A stretch of 64,000 nt of DNA from Flavobacterium sp. BFFFF1 (GTDB taxonomy: Bacteria > Bacteroidota > Bacteroidia > Flavobacteriales > Flavobacteriaceae), in NCBI RefSeq assembly GCF_002256285.1, contig NZ_NKJE01000007.1, positions 62,001-126,000 on the forward strand, read 5' to 3'. The position numbers and the translations under genes were made by a program. Position 1 is the first letter of the stretch. Every line of letters begins with the position of its first letter. Positions 9,043-18,014 of this stretch are shown here, piece by piece. The notes beneath the pieces were generated by a model, which had not been told where the DNA came from, ran no database searches, and saw nothing but the letters and a program-made list of their open reading frames with translations.

Positions 9043-10179
9043 ATGCAGAAGTTTGATGCCATTCGCCCTTTTTATGATGCCGAAGTCAATGAGGCACTTC
9101 AAAAAGTCGCTACCCATCCAATGATGAAAGCGCTGATGAATTTTACTTTTCCGGATGTAGCTGATGAAGTGTGGATTGAACAGCTGAAAAGGACCTATTC
9201 CATAAGGGATTTTCAATGCAATTTCATTTACCAGTCATTACAGCAGGTCCTTCGCAAGAGTTCGGACGGCCTGACCACTTCGGGTTTTGAAAAACTGGAA
9301 CCCAACACTTCCTATCTTTTTATTTCAAACCACCGCGATATTATCCTCGACACTTCGTTGATAAACGCATCACTTTTCGATCATGGATTGGTAATGACCG
9401 CATCGGCTATAGGAGACAATCTGGTAAAGAAATCGTTTCTGCATACGCTGTCTAGGCTGAATAGGAATTTCCTTGTGCTGCGCGGACTCCCGCCCAGGGA
9501 ATTGCTGCAAAGCTCAAAATTAATGGCCGAATATATTGCACAACTACTCCTTCGCGAAAACCGTTCCGTATGGATCGCACAGCGTGAAGGCAGGACAAAA
9601 GACGGCAACGACGCTACGCATCCGGGCGTTTTAAAGATGCTTGCGATGGGGTCAGACGAAGCCAACCTGATGGACTATTTTAAAAAGGTGCGCGTGGTCC
9701 CGATTTCCATCTCTTACGAATACGACCCTACCGATGCACTGAAAATGCCGCAACTTATGGCCGAGGCGAACAACGAAATCTACATTAAGGAAAAAAATGA
9801 GGATTTCATGACGCTGCTAAGCGGAATCATGGGCCAGAAAAAACGCATCCACATCCATTTAGGAGATGTGCTCGATCAAGAAATTGATGCCATCAAAGCA
9901 GAACAGGACAACGCCAACAAGCAAATTCAGGCGCTGGCGCAGGCGATAGACGATTCCATTTTGGCGTCCTATAAATTGTGGCCAACGAACTATATCGCTT
10001 ATGACCTGCTCCACAATACCGAAACCTATAAATCACATTACACCGAAAACGAGAAAATGCTTTTCGAGCGCAGGCTGGAAATGCGGATCGATGAGAATGA
10101 CCCGATGCAGGTACAGAGTTTTCTGGCAATGTATGCCAATCCTGTCGTAAATAAATCGAAATACGAAAATGCAGTCTAA
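9043..10179 (+). CDS. 1-acylglycerol-3-phosphate O-acyltransferase-like protein
   Basis: A 378-residue PlsC-type acyltransferase, expected to transfer acyl groups to a glycerophosphate or related acceptor in membrane lipid synthesis. The catalytic His sits in SNHRDIILDT (residues ~103-112); the spacing of His to the second Asp differs by one from the textbook HX4D motif. A glycerophosphate-binding block follows (AQREGRTKDGNDATHPGVLKM, residues ~179-199). There is no signal peptide and few hydrophobic segments, so it is a peripheral membrane enzyme at best. Its 3' end overlaps the asparaginase start by 11 bp, suggesting translational coupling in a two-gene operon. The precise acceptor is not evident. 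Confidence 0.8.
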   Translation: MQKFDAIRPFYDAEVNEALQKVATHPMMKALMNFTFPDVADEVWIEQLKRTYSIRDFQCNFIYQSLQQVLRKSSDGLTTSGFEKLEPNTSYLFISNHRDIILDTSLINASLFDHGLVMTASAIGDNLVKKSFLHTLSRLNRNFLVLRGLPPRELLQSSKLMAEYIAQLLLRENRSVWIAQREGRTKDGNDATHPGVLKMLAMGSDEANLMDYFKKVRVVPISISYEYDPTDALKMPQLMAEANNEIYIKEKNEDFMTLLSGIMGQKKRIHIHLGDVLDQEIDAIKAEQDNANKQIQALAQAIDDSILASYKLWPTNYIAYDLLHNTETYKSHYTENEKMLFERRLEMRIDENDPMQVQSFLAMYANPVVNKSKYENAV

Positions 10180-11197
10180 ACCTGGTATCCTTTTAATATA
10201 TACCGGAGGTACCATCGGGATGATGAAAGATTTTGAGACCGGTGCGCTCAAGGCTTTCAACTTTAGTAAATTACTTCAGAAAATTCCCGAATTAAAACAG
10301 CTCGACTGCAACATCGAAACCATCTCATTCGAGCAACCCATTGATTCATCAAATATGAATCCTGAAAAATGGGTAAAAATTGCAGGCATTATCGAGGACA
10401 ATTACGATAAATTCGACGGCTTTGTCGTGCTGCATGGTTCCGATACCATGTCTTACTCCGCGTCAGCATTGAGCTTCATGCTCGAAAACCTCTCGAAACC
10501 CGTGGTATTCACAGGCTCACAGCTCCCGATTGGGGACCTCCGCACAGACGCCAAGGAAAACCTGATTACGGCCATCCAGATCGCGTCCATGCACCAAAAT
10601 GGCAAGCCAGTAATCAAAGAAGTAGGCCTGTATTTTGAATACAAATTGTACCGAGGCAACCGCACCACAAAGATCAATGCAGAACATTTTAATGCCTTTG
10701 CGTCGCCCAATTACGCGCCTTTGGCAGAATCCGGCGTGCATTTAAAATTCAATCCCGAGCTGTTTTTGCCCAAAACCACTGCGAGAAAACTGATTGTACA
10801 TAAGGAACTCAGCAACCAGGTTGCCGTTGTGAAATTGTTTCCGGGCATCGGCGAAACCGTGCTTTCGTCTATATTGAACAGTCCCGGCTTGAAAGGCATC
10901 GTGCTCGAGACCTACGGCGCCGGAAATGCGACGACGGACGAATGGTTCATCAACCTGCTGAAAAAGGCAATCAGGAGCGGACTTTACGTCGTCAACGTGA
11001 CCCAATGTTCCGGAGGCAGCGTCAGCATGGGGCATTATGAAACCAGCACTTCGATGAAAAAAATTGGCGTTATTTCAGGCAAAGACATCACTACCGAAGC
11101 GGCCATTACAAAATTGATGTACCTCTTAGGGCAGAACGTGGCGCCCAATGTCTTCAAAACCATTTTCGAAACGCCATTGCGCGGAGAAATCGAATAA
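10169..11197 (+). CDS. ansA: Type I L-asparaginase
   Basis: A 342-residue asparaginase hydrolysing L-asparagine to aspartate and ammonia. Both catalytic threonine regions are visible: the first in LIYTGGTIGMM (residues ~7-17) and the second in VLHGSDTMSYSASAL (residues ~88-102). TGSQLPIGDLRTDAKEN follows, as in the family. The lack of a signal peptide points to the cytoplasmic type I enzyme rather than the periplasmic type II. It starts within the last codons of the acyltransferase gene and has no promoter of its own visible. Confidence 0.93.
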   Translation: MQSKPGILLIYTGGTIGMMKDFETGALKAFNFSKLLQKIPELKQLDCNIETISFEQPIDSSNMNPEKWVKIAGIIEDNYDKFDGFVVLHGSDTMSYSASALSFMLENLSKPVVFTGSQLPIGDLRTDAKENLITAIQIASMHQNGKPVIKEVGLYFEYKLYRGNRTTKINAEHFNAFASPNYAPLAESGVHLKFNPELFLPKTTARKLIVHKELSNQVAVVKLFPGIGETVLSSILNSPGLKGIVLETYGAGNATTDEWFINLLKKAIRSGLYVVNVTQCSGGSVSMGHYETSTSMKKIGVISGKDITTEAAITKLMYLLGQNVAPNVFKTIFETPLRGEIE

Positions 11198-11212
11198 ATT
11201 CCATCGTTTTCT

Positions 11213-11355
11213 GGGCGTTGCCCGTTGCGGAGCCCATTATGACTCCTTAAATTCCGACAGCAACGTGCCGGGCTGTCCGCTGTATCTTTTCATGCCTTGC
11301 TCGCGCCGGCATAAAAAGGATGCCGCTTCCCCCGAAGCCCCGGGGCCTAACGCAG
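11213..11355 (+). repeat. Dispersed intergenic hairpin repeat, copy A (forward)
   Basis: An imperfect palindromic element starting GGGCGTTGCCC and ending GGGGCCTAACGC. The core has ATCTTTTCATGCC (11284-11296) facing GGCATAAAAAGGAT (11308-11321), flanked by GGGCTGTCCGCTGT on the left and GCCGCTTCCCCCGAAGCC on the right. Four further copies in this window (18608, 30592, 39951, 47062) share the same flanks with different hairpin centres. It lies between ansA and tRNA-Ser. Confidence 0.75.
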
Positions 11356-11450
11356 CCTTCCGGATCCATTGATTTCGCCCGCTTTACAAAAAATCCACAC
11401 TTAAATTTCGCAGACTGATTTTTTTTTAGGTTATTTGCACCCTTAAACTT

Positions 11451-11537
11451 AGAGAGGTGTCCGAGTGGTTGAAGGAGCAAGCCTGGAAAGTTTGTATGTG
11501 GGTAACTGCATCGTGGGTTCGAATCCCATCCTCTCTG
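11451..11537 (+). tRNA. tRNA-Ser(GGA)
   Basis: An 87-nt class II tRNA. The acceptor stem AGAGAGG (11451-11457) pairs perfectly with CCTCTCT (11530-11536), with discriminator G; CCA is not encoded. The anticodon stem CAAGC/GTTTG holds loop CTGGAAA, giving anticodon GGA. There is a long variable arm (ATGTGGGTAACTGCAT) and a T-arm GTGGGTTCGAATCCCAT. The 3' end is an integration target, as a 17-bp copy lies 181 bp downstream. Confidence 0.96.
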
Positions 11538-11544
11538 CAAAGAA

Positions 11545-11577
11545 AAATGCGCTTCCAGAACGGAGCGCATTTTTTTT
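11545..11577 (+). terminator. Intrinsic terminator of tRNA-Ser
   Basis: AAATGCGCT pairs with AGCGCATTT around a 10-nt loop and is followed by a T-run. It begins 8 nt after the mature tRNA end. Confidence 0.9.
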
Positions 11578-11702
11578 GTTGGACAAGACGTGGAAAGACT
11601 TTTTTTGTCTTTCCTAAGGCTTGGACAGCAAAAAAATGGAAGCCGTTTGCAAAGTGGCTTATTTTTGTTTGACAGACTCCGCCTTCAGGGATCAACGCCG
11701 TT

Positions 11703-11719
11703 AATCCCATCCTCTCTGC
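11703..11719 (+). repeat. 17-bp duplicate of the tRNA-Ser 3' end (att-like direct repeat)
   Basis: AATCCCATCCTCTCTGC at 11703-11719 is identical to 11522-11538, the T-arm and acceptor 3' half of tRNA-Ser(GGA). Such duplications are left when a tyrosine-recombinase element integrates into a tRNA 3' end. The 164 bp between the copies hold the tRNA terminator and a GAAAGAC/GTCTTTC hairpin but no gene, so only a scar remains here. Confidence 0.75.
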
Positions 11720-11818
11720 GATTTACAATTTAAATTACTTCAAATCCCCGTAAACATTATGGTTCACGGGAATTTTCATTTCCTCACTATACCAAATCAT
11801 TCAATTAATCGCAATGCC

Positions 11819-11869
11819 TTCGGGGTACAATTCGGGGTACCAAAATTTTTGAGATTTATGTACCCCGAA
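11819..11869 (+). repeat. Three copies of TTCGGGGTAC: candidate recombinase-binding cluster
   Basis: TTCGGGGTAC occurs as direct copies at 11819-11828 and 11831-11840, and as the exact reverse complement GTACCCCGAA at 11860-11869. The exact 10-bp matches in a short non-coding stretch, 100 bp past the tRNA-end duplicate, suggest arm- or core-type binding sites of an integrase that is no longer present. Confidence 0.5.
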
Positions 11870-12119
11870 TTTCCTGTGAGCATCTTGAGGTCGTTAAATA
11901 CTTCAATCTGAAGCGAAAGCTGACTGGCGACACCGGTAGACAGAGAGTGATCCCGTATATGCTAAAGCCAAAGCAGCTGCGATTATTTTCTATTCCGTTT
12001 CAGAAACCTTTCACATGAATTTCATAAATGATTCTGAAGCCGCCGGCAGCCGCTATCTTGAAAAAGTAACTGAGAACTATTCCAACCTTCGGGATTTACG
12101 TGAGCTTATATTGAATTAA
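11870..12119 (+). pseudogene. Possible decayed coding remnants
   Basis: Two short overlapping open stretches run through this AT-rich region without a good start. One frame reads ...LEVVKYFNLKRKLTGDTG and continues to a stop at 12016. Another gives a 34-residue peptide from the ATG at 12015 (MNFINDSEAAGSRYLEKV...). Neither is recognisable. Their position next to the tRNA-Ser scar makes gene debris from an excised element plausible, but chance reading frames are not excluded. Confidence 0.2.
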
Positions 12120-12136
12120 TTTGTCCAATCATTAAA

Positions 12137-12168
12137 ACTAAGCCTGTCTTGTCGGAATAGGCTTTTAT
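12137..12168. terminator. Weak terminator-like hairpin
   Basis: AAGCCT (12140-12145) pairs with AGGCTT (12159-12164), with short T-rich tails on both strands. It lies just past the 3' end of the minus-strand methyltransferase gene and could end its transcript. Confidence 0.4.
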
Positions 12169-12198
12169 TCAATTTCCATAAAAAAGTTTTGGCCTTTT

Positions 12199-13134
12199 TT
12201 ATCCTTTTAAAATCAAGGTTCCTCGTTGATATCTTGTAAGTTCTTCAATTTTAATCAAATTAACATACTTTTTGAGTACATCTCCGTGAATTACCTTTTG
12301 ATCCAACTCAACTCTTTGCCTGTAGTTCTCTCCTATAAAATCTATGATTTCGAGATTGTTCTTTTTAGCCAGTTCCATATAAAAAATATAAGAGAGCCTA
12401 TTGGTATACGCGATGGAATTCCCCGACCAAAATTTCCAATAATTGTCTGAGTACCTCAAAAAGTTAAACTCTGAAATACCTTTGTCCTGAAAAAATCCTG
12501 GATTGGCAAAATGGTCGATGAAGTTTATAGTATGTACAGCGTATCCATTAGACAACCATTTTCTGGTTCTCCTAAACATTTCTCCCAAAACATCAGGACT
12601 TACGTGCTCCAGAACAACCTGTGAGCCGATATAGTCGAATTTTGCACATATCTCTTCTATAGCATCAAAGGAATATGGCGCGATATAATTAATATTGAGA
12701 TAATCAAACAAGTCATTAAAGGAGCCCATTTTTTTTATCACCGAAAACTTGTACTGCAAATCCGCCTCGGTATAAATACTTTTTGAGGCAATGGCCTTAA
12801 GAAAGTTCTGGTTGTCTATGTATTTGATTTGTTTTTTGAAGGTTGAGAAGCGCAAATCAGGAGTAAGATCAACAGTAACCACTTTTTTAAACCCCAATAA
12901 AGACAACACAACAGCTGACACTACCGAATAGCCAGTACCAATTTCCAGCGCTGTGGCATTCTTGCGCAAGTCAATATTGCAATAGTCAAATTTCCGAAGA
13001 CATTCATGACTTTGGTATAAAAAAACATTTTCATGGTATTTGGCATTGAACGTGACCGGAAGGTGGTTTAATTTATCGCCCAACTGTGTTGTTGCTAAAA
13101 CCTTTTGCAAAGCTGCCTTTATTCTCCAATCCAT
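12199..13134 (-). CDS. SAM-dependent methyltransferase-like protein
   Basis: A 311-residue protein with a class I methyltransferase motif I, ALEIGTGYSVVSA (residues ~62-74), followed by a strand ending in TVDLTP that would bind the ribose of S-adenosylmethionine. A later LEHVSPD block fits the post-motif region. The substrate is unknown. The gene is distinctly AT-rich compared with its neighbours, faces away from them, and lies in the accessory segment after the tRNA-Ser scar, so horizontal transfer is likely. Enzymes of this kind often modify surface glycans or small molecules, but nothing in the window confirms that. Confidence 0.65.
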   Translation of the reverse strand: MDWRIKAALQKVLATTQLGDKLNHLPVTFNAKYHENVFLYQSHECLRKFDYCNIDLRKNATALEIGTGYSVVSAVVLSLLGFKKVVTVDLTPDLRFSTFKKQIKYIDNQNFLKAIASKSIYTEADLQYKFSVIKKMGSFNDLFDYLNINYIAPYSFDAIEEICAKFDYIGSQVVLEHVSPDVLGEMFRRTRKWLSNGYAVHTINFIDHFANPGFFQDKGISEFNFLRYSDNYWKFWSGNSIAYTNRLSYIFYMELAKKNNLEIIDFIGENYRQRVELDQKVIHGDVLKKYVNLIKIEELTRYQRGTLILKG

Positions 13135-13138
13135 AGCG

Positions 13139-13162
13139 CAAATATATTAAAGCGCAAATATA
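13139..13162 (-). promoter_or_regulatory. Tandem -7 elements upstream of the methyltransferase
   Basis: On the minus strand TATATTTGCGC occurs twice, with TATATTTG at 13155-13162 and 13139-13146, 16 bp apart. Only the distal copy leaves room for a leader before the ATG at 13134; the proximal copy would give an almost leaderless transcript. Confidence 0.45.
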
Positions 13163-13317
13163 AATGGTTATCAACAAAAAAACACACGAAAGCCCAAACC
13201 ATCGGCTCCCGACTCTTATTAAACCTCTATTATCCAATAGTTAACTTATCTACAATAATTTTTTTTATCACAAAATAATATTAAATTCACCAAATACAAC
13301 CTTTAAAACTACTTATT

Positions 13318-14328
13318 ATGAAAACAAATGTTAAGTTTATCTTTTTGCTATTTTTTACAGCCACGCTGGGTCAGGCTCAAATCAATACTGCTACAGGGGG
13401 CGCCAGTTCAGTATTACCCAACTCGCCCACATCAAATACAAATGTCGGAATCGGGACGAATGCCCCTACTCAAAAACTGGAAGTAGTTGGTAATGTAAAA
13501 GCAACTAAAGCAATTTTCCCGGGACATGAACTAAGCAATCAGACTTATCCTACTTGGGATGCGGGAATTGACGCAAGCATCTTTTTATCTGGGGGAAAAA
13601 CCAATCCACTTTATCCCAACAGGCGTTTGTTCAACGTTTATGACATGTCTATGACAAGCCCCTATGCTGCCAAGTTGGTAGGACTTGGCTTAGCAGACCG
13701 GGTGGGCAGGGACAGGTTTAGCGTCCTCTTGTTTGAAGGCGCAGGCACAGAGCTTGCACTATATGATGCCACCGGCTTCGGGGAGTTCTTTAAGGTTAAG
13801 GATTACGGAGACACCAATGGTGCTTACCTGCAAATGGGAAAACCAAATACAAAAGTTATTATCGGCGGTTTTTCAAACGACCCCATCATTGGTGACAGGA
13901 AATTTACTGTAAAAGGAAATTCCCTTTTACAAGGTACGGTTTGTATCGGTGGCGATACCGCTAACCCATTTGGAATTATTCCTGTATCCGCCGGCGGGGT
14001 AAATGTCAGCTCCTACAGCCTGTTTGTTAAAGGCGGGATACTTACCGAAGAGGTTAGGGTAAATGCTGTCGCCAACTGGGCTGACTATGTATTTAAAAAT
14101 GACTATAAATTAAAATCCCTGGCTGAAGTTGAAAACTACATCAAGGAAAATGGCCACCTGCCAAATGTACCTTCTGCTGCAGAGGTCAAGGAGGATGGCA
14201 TTTCGCTTTCGCAAATGGCAAAAATACAACAAGAAAAAATAGAGGAATTGACTTTATATATTATCGAATTGAACAAAAAACTGGAGGCCCAGGAAAAGAA
14301 GTTAAACGAGCTGGTGCAAAAACAATAA
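13318..14328 (+). CDS. Secreted coiled-coil protein of the Bacteroidota tail-fiber-like type
   Basis: A 336-residue secreted protein. Residues 1-21 are a signal peptide (FIFLLFFTATLGQAQ). The motif VGIGTNAPTQKLEVVGNV near residue 42 and the C-terminal block DYVFKNDYKLKSLAEVENYIKENGHLPNVPSAAEV are shared by many Bacteroidota surface proteins that annotation pipelines call tail fiber or endosialidase-chaperone-like. The last ~45 residues are a predicted coiled coil (KIQQEKIEELTLYIIELNKK). It lacks a T9SS sorting domain. It sits 24 bp before the M43 protease gene and is probably co-transcribed with it. A phage origin is not required by the evidence. Confidence 0.7.
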   Translation: MKTNVKFIFLLFFTATLGQAQINTATGGASSVLPNSPTSNTNVGIGTNAPTQKLEVVGNVKATKAIFPGHELSNQTYPTWDAGIDASIFLSGGKTNPLYPNRRLFNVYDMSMTSPYAAKLVGLGLADRVGRDRFSVLLFEGAGTELALYDATGFGEFFKVKDYGDTNGAYLQMGKPNTKVIIGGFSNDPIIGDRKFTVKGNSLLQGTVCIGGDTANPFGIIPVSAGGVNVSSYSLFVKGGILTEEVRVNAVANWADYVFKNDYKLKSLAEVENYIKENGHLPNVPSAAEVKEDGISLSQMAKIQQEKIEELTLYIIELNKKLEAQEKKLNELVQKQ

Positions 14329-14352
14329 TTCGAATTATATAAAGTTTAACTT

Positions 14353-17300
14353 ATGAAAAAAATACTTATTTGCCTGTTTGCAACTTTGCTGACGGTGACT
14401 GGCTATTCGCAGTCCCGCATTGCCAATGTTGCGCCTTGTGCCAGCGATAAGCTCTTTGAAAAAAGCATCAAGGAAAATCCTGGCATCCTCTACCAGCTTG
14501 AGGAATTGGAAAAACAATATAAAAAAGAGACCGACAAGCTGAAGCAGAGGAGATCCGGGCCACAAATGATTACCATACCGGTGGTATTTTATGTTGTAAG
14601 CCCCGGGAGTACCGATGTTTCGAACATCCCTGATTCACAAATCAATGCGCAGCTGGCAACACTGAATTCCTATTTTGCCCCATTAAACATTCAATTCTGC
14701 GTAGCTACTAAAGTGGGCAATAACACGAGCTTGCCGCTCGCTGCAGGAACATCGCTGCCGGTGCCTAATTCTGGAATTGTCAGGGTTTACAAACCTTCGA
14801 TTGCAGTCCACAATATCAGTACGGCCAGCCAGCAGGCCTTAATTGGAAACTCAGTCCATTATCAGATCTCTGCTGAAAAGTTTTTAAGGATCTGGATTGT
14901 CAAGGATATCCAGGAGAACAATGTGTCTACGGGCATACTGGGTTATTCCCCTGTACCTTTAACAAGTTCGGTTTTGGATGGTGTCGTGATTAAATATAAC
15001 GTAGTAGGAGGCGCATCAAATTGCACCAACTGCCTAACCAATTACAACCAGGGAAAGACATTGGTGCATGAGGTGGGCCATTACCTGAATTTGTTCCATA
15101 CTTTTCACCAGGGCTGTCTGGGCTCGGGAGCGACTTGTGGCGATGAAGGAGACAAAGTCTGTGACACCCCTCAGTCCAATAATCCGATTGCCAACTGCAA
15201 TGCCATTGTCAATAGTTGTCCTGAAAATCCTGACAATGATGATCTGACTAATTTTATGGGCTATGCTTACGACCCATGTAAGACTGGCTTTACGCCAGGA
15301 CAGGGGATAAGAATGAATGCAGTGATAAATAGTTTCAGGCCTATGCTCGTTTCTGTAGATAACCTGGTTGACGTGGGTGCCTGCTCAGGCAATTTAGTTT
15401 CCTCCGCTATAACCGCTACGGCTTACCAGGTCTGCGTAAATAACCCAATAACTTTCAGCTCCCCTTATAATGATACCAATATCCATGGTTATAGCTGGGA
15501 TTTCGGAGATCCGGGAAACCCTGGGAATACAGCTGCGACTCCATCGGCTGCCCATACTTATCCAAGTGCCGTCAATTCGCCTTATACCGTTACGCTCACC
15601 GTGACCCGATTGAGTGATGGTGTTACCTCAACAAGTACTCGAAAAGTTTTCGTAACAGCTTGCCAAGGCATTGTAAACTCTCAGGGAACCTGGATTGTGG
15701 CTGGCAGCAACCGATTAAGCTTTAGTTCAGGAATACCTGTTTTTGATCAATTCTACCCTTTAAACATTCCTATGTATTATAATAGTTCAGTCCAAAATGA
15801 CAATAGTGGGAATTTGCTATTTTACACCAACAAAACTGATGTATTTAATAGCAATTACACTGCCATAAATACAGGCGGCACTACAATCGCAAACGATAGT
15901 TGGGGTGGACGCAGTGGATCAACGATGATTGTCCCTAAACCGAACAATCCCAATAAGTACTATCTCTTTTCCAATACCATTAAAACACCCTCACAAACGT
16001 TTGATAATTCTCATGGTTTCAGGTTTAGTGAAATCCAGGTAAACTCGGGGGCGGCAGTGATGAATTCCATTAGGCAGCCTATCATGGATGCCAGTGTCAG
16101 TTCTTTTTTTGAAGTACAGCAGGGCGCACTCTACAATGGAGAAGGTATTACCGCAGTAAAAAGAAGGGCAAGCCTAACCGACGAGGCGTATTGGATCATT
16201 ACGTGTCTACGGGGAGTTAACGGAAAACCCTATGTTGTCGTATTCCTGTTTGGAAATGGCGGCACAATTACCTATCAAAGTCATTTTGAATCCCCACTGA
16301 ATTACAGTAACAATCTCCTTACAATAAAGGCTGCACCAAACGGGAATAAGCTTTTCATGTTTAATGCAGGTTATTCAGCCAACGCTTACATAATGGATTT
16401 TAACAAAGTAACAGGAGTGGTTAGTGATGCCAAAGTGGTAACTTACAACATAACCGGCGGTTTAAATGAAGGTGCCAGCTTTAGCCCAGATTCCAATTTG
16501 CTTTATTTTACTGAAGCACAAAGAAACGTTAGTCAAATTAACGTCAATGCAATGAATCCAGGCCAGACAAAAGTAATGGTTGTTCAGGAAAGCTATCCTG
16601 GTGTGATGAGCCAGATGCAATTGGGCCCTGATGGCAAGATATACATTTCAGGACCATATTCGGAGTATTTAAAAGTCATCCATAATCCGAACAACCTGTG
16701 CACACAAACCAATTATAACAACTGTAACTACTATTATTTTGGTCCAAAAGTAACCAATCCGGGTGCAGCAATAGGCTTTGCACTGCCAAATAATATCGAC
16801 GCGCAGCAATCTACAGCTTACACTAACAATAACACTTCCATTTCTTCATACATAACGGGATGCAATACGTATAAATTCTTCCCGGACTACTATGGATCTT
16901 CATTCTCCTGGGATTTCGGAGACCCCGCTTCAGGAAGTAACAATACCTCAACTGCGTCAAATCCAACCCATACATTTACTGTGGGAACCAATCCGCAATA
17001 CACTTTTACGGTAAGCCTTAAAAATTCGTCTGGGACGGTCATCGCACAAAAGCAGATCATTATCAACAACCCTGTCTATACCATAACCGGAAGCACGCTA
17101 GCCTGCACCAGCAGCGAAAATAATAGTACCAATAACTATATTAATATCTCGGATGGTGACAGTGTGGTTTGGTCTATAACTGGAGGAGGTGTTGGTGGTA
17201 TACTGGGCAATAACCTACCAAACGTACAGGTAAACTGGACGACGCTCCCGGGCACTTTGACAGCTACAGTTACTACTAAATCCGGCTGTACAAAAACGGT

Positions 17301-17892
17301 TTCAGTTACAATTAATCAGCTTTGCTGTCAGGAAAACATAGTGCTAAACGCCGTAGAGAGCGGTACAAATACTGTCTATAATGCCAATAACAGTGTGACT
17401 ACGGAAACCAATTATACGTTGAACTCCGGGGTTACTACGACTTTAAAATCAGGGGTGACGATTGCTTTAAAGCCAAATACCCATATTAAAAAAGGTTCAG
17501 CATTTTTGGCCATTTTAGAAACCTGTGAAGGAAATCAACTGGTAAACAAATCGGCGGCTATGGTTGAAGTAATTGAGCAACCTCGCAAGAATGAGAATTA
17601 TAGCCGGGAATTGCATGACGAAAGCACTGCTGAAGAGGGTATAAATGAAGCTGCCAGGAACGTAATAACGATGTATCCAAATCCGTCAAACAACATGGTT
17701 ACCATATCCTCAACGAGCGATACAATCAAGAGATTGTCCATAGTGTCTATAGATGGGAAGGAAGTACTGAACCAAATTACGGATGGTACTTCATATCAAC
17801 TAAATGTTTCTAATTTTTCAAGAGGAATCTATATCGTTTCCATTGAAACAGAGCAAGGCGAAATAATTTCTAAAAAACTGATTAAAAATTGA
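14353..17892 (+). CDS. T9SS-exported M43-family zinc metalloprotease with PKD domains
   Basis: A 1179-residue secreted protease. A signal peptide (residues ~1-19, ending GYSQ) is followed by a pro-region and an M43 (pappalysin-like) catalytic domain. The zinc site is HEVGHYLNLFH, with His239, Glu240, His243 and His249, and a downstream NFMGY Met-turn at Met302. A PKD domain (YSWDFGDPGN, residues ~370-430), a long beta-propeller-like middle region, and a second PKD domain (FSWDFGDPAS, residues ~850-900) follow. The protein ends in a T9SS type A sorting domain (MYPNPSNNMVTI ... SKKLIKN). It should be exported across the outer membrane and act on extracellular proteins. It follows the coiled-coil protein in an apparent two-gene operon within the accessory segment. 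Confidence 0.88.
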   Translation: MKKILICLFATLLTVTGYSQSRIANVAPCASDKLFEKSIKENPGILYQLEELEKQYKKETDKLKQRRSGPQMITIPVVFYVVSPGSTDVSNIPDSQINAQLATLNSYFAPLNIQFCVATKVGNNTSLPLAAGTSLPVPNSGIVRVYKPSIAVHNISTASQQALIGNSVHYQISAEKFLRIWIVKDIQENNVSTGILGYSPVPLTSSVLDGVVIKYNVVGGASNCTNCLTNYNQGKTLVHEVGHYLNLFHTFHQGCLGSGATCGDEGDKVCDTPQSNNPIANCNAIVNSCPENPDNDDLTNFMGYAYDPCKTGFTPGQGIRMNAVINSFRPMLVSVDNLVDVGACSGNLVSSAITATAYQVCVNNPITFSSPYNDTNIHGYSWDFGDPGNPGNTAATPSAAHTYPSAVNSPYTVTLTVTRLSDGVTSTSTRKVFVTACQGIVNSQGTWIVAGSNRLSFSSGIPVFDQFYPLNIPMYYNSSVQNDNSGNLLFYTNKTDVFNSNYTAINTGGTTIANDSWGGRSGSTMIVPKPNNPNKYYLFSNTIKTPSQTFDNSHGFRFSEIQVNSGAAVMNSIRQPIMDASVSSFFEVQQGALYNGEGITAVKRRASLTDEAYWIITCLRGVNGKPYVVVFLFGNGGTITYQSHFESPLNYSNNLLTIKAAPNGNKLFMFNAGYSANAYIMDFNKVTGVVSDAKVVTYNITGGLNEGASFSPDSNLLYFTEAQRNVSQINVNAMNPGQTKVMVVQESYPGVMSQMQLGPDGKIYISGPYSEYLKVIHNPNNLCTQTNYNNCNYYYFGPKVTNPGAAIGFALPNNIDAQQSTAYTNNNTSISSYITGCNTYKFFPDYYGSSFSWDFGDPASGSNNTSTASNPTHTFTVGTNPQYTFTVSLKNSSGTVIAQKQIIINNPVYTITGSTLACTSSENNSTNNYINISDGDSVVWSITGGGVGGILGNNLPNVQVNWTTLPGTLTATVTTKSGCTKTVSVTINQLCCQENIVLNAVESGTNTVYNANNSVTTETNYTLNSGVTTTLKSGVTIALKPNTHIKKGSAFLAILETCEGNQLVNKSAAMVEVIEQPRKNENYSRELHDESTAEEGINEAARNVITMYPNPSNNMVTISSTSDTIKRLSIVSIDGKEVLNQITDGTSYQLNVSNFSRGIYIVSIETEQGEIISKKLIKN

Positions 17893-17977
17893 AACATCTT
17901 CAGAATATGATGTAGCGCTGTCCAAAGCTGCCTAGATGCAAGGGTTTAGACAATCTTCTACTAAAGTTCTGATAAAT

Positions 17978-18014
17978 AATGAGCTCGATAAATATATCGG
18001 GCTCATTTCATTTC
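17978..18014 (+). terminator. Long-stem terminator after the M43 protease
   Basis: AATGAGCTCGAT (17978-17989) pairs over 12 bp with ATCGGGCTCATT (17996-18007), followed by a T-rich tract. It is 85 bp downstream of the protease stop codon. Confidence 0.8.

Noticed and set aside
11426..11710. Open frames on both strands over tRNA-Ser, including a minus-strand peptide with CREDGIRTHD
   Set aside because: These are classic artefacts of reading across a tRNA gene; the sequence is fully explained by the tRNA, its terminator and the 17-bp duplicate.
13318..14328. Prophage tail fiber
   Set aside because: The GIGTxxPxxxLEV and C-terminal coiled-coil pattern is common in Bacteroidota secreted proteins, and no other phage genes lie nearby.
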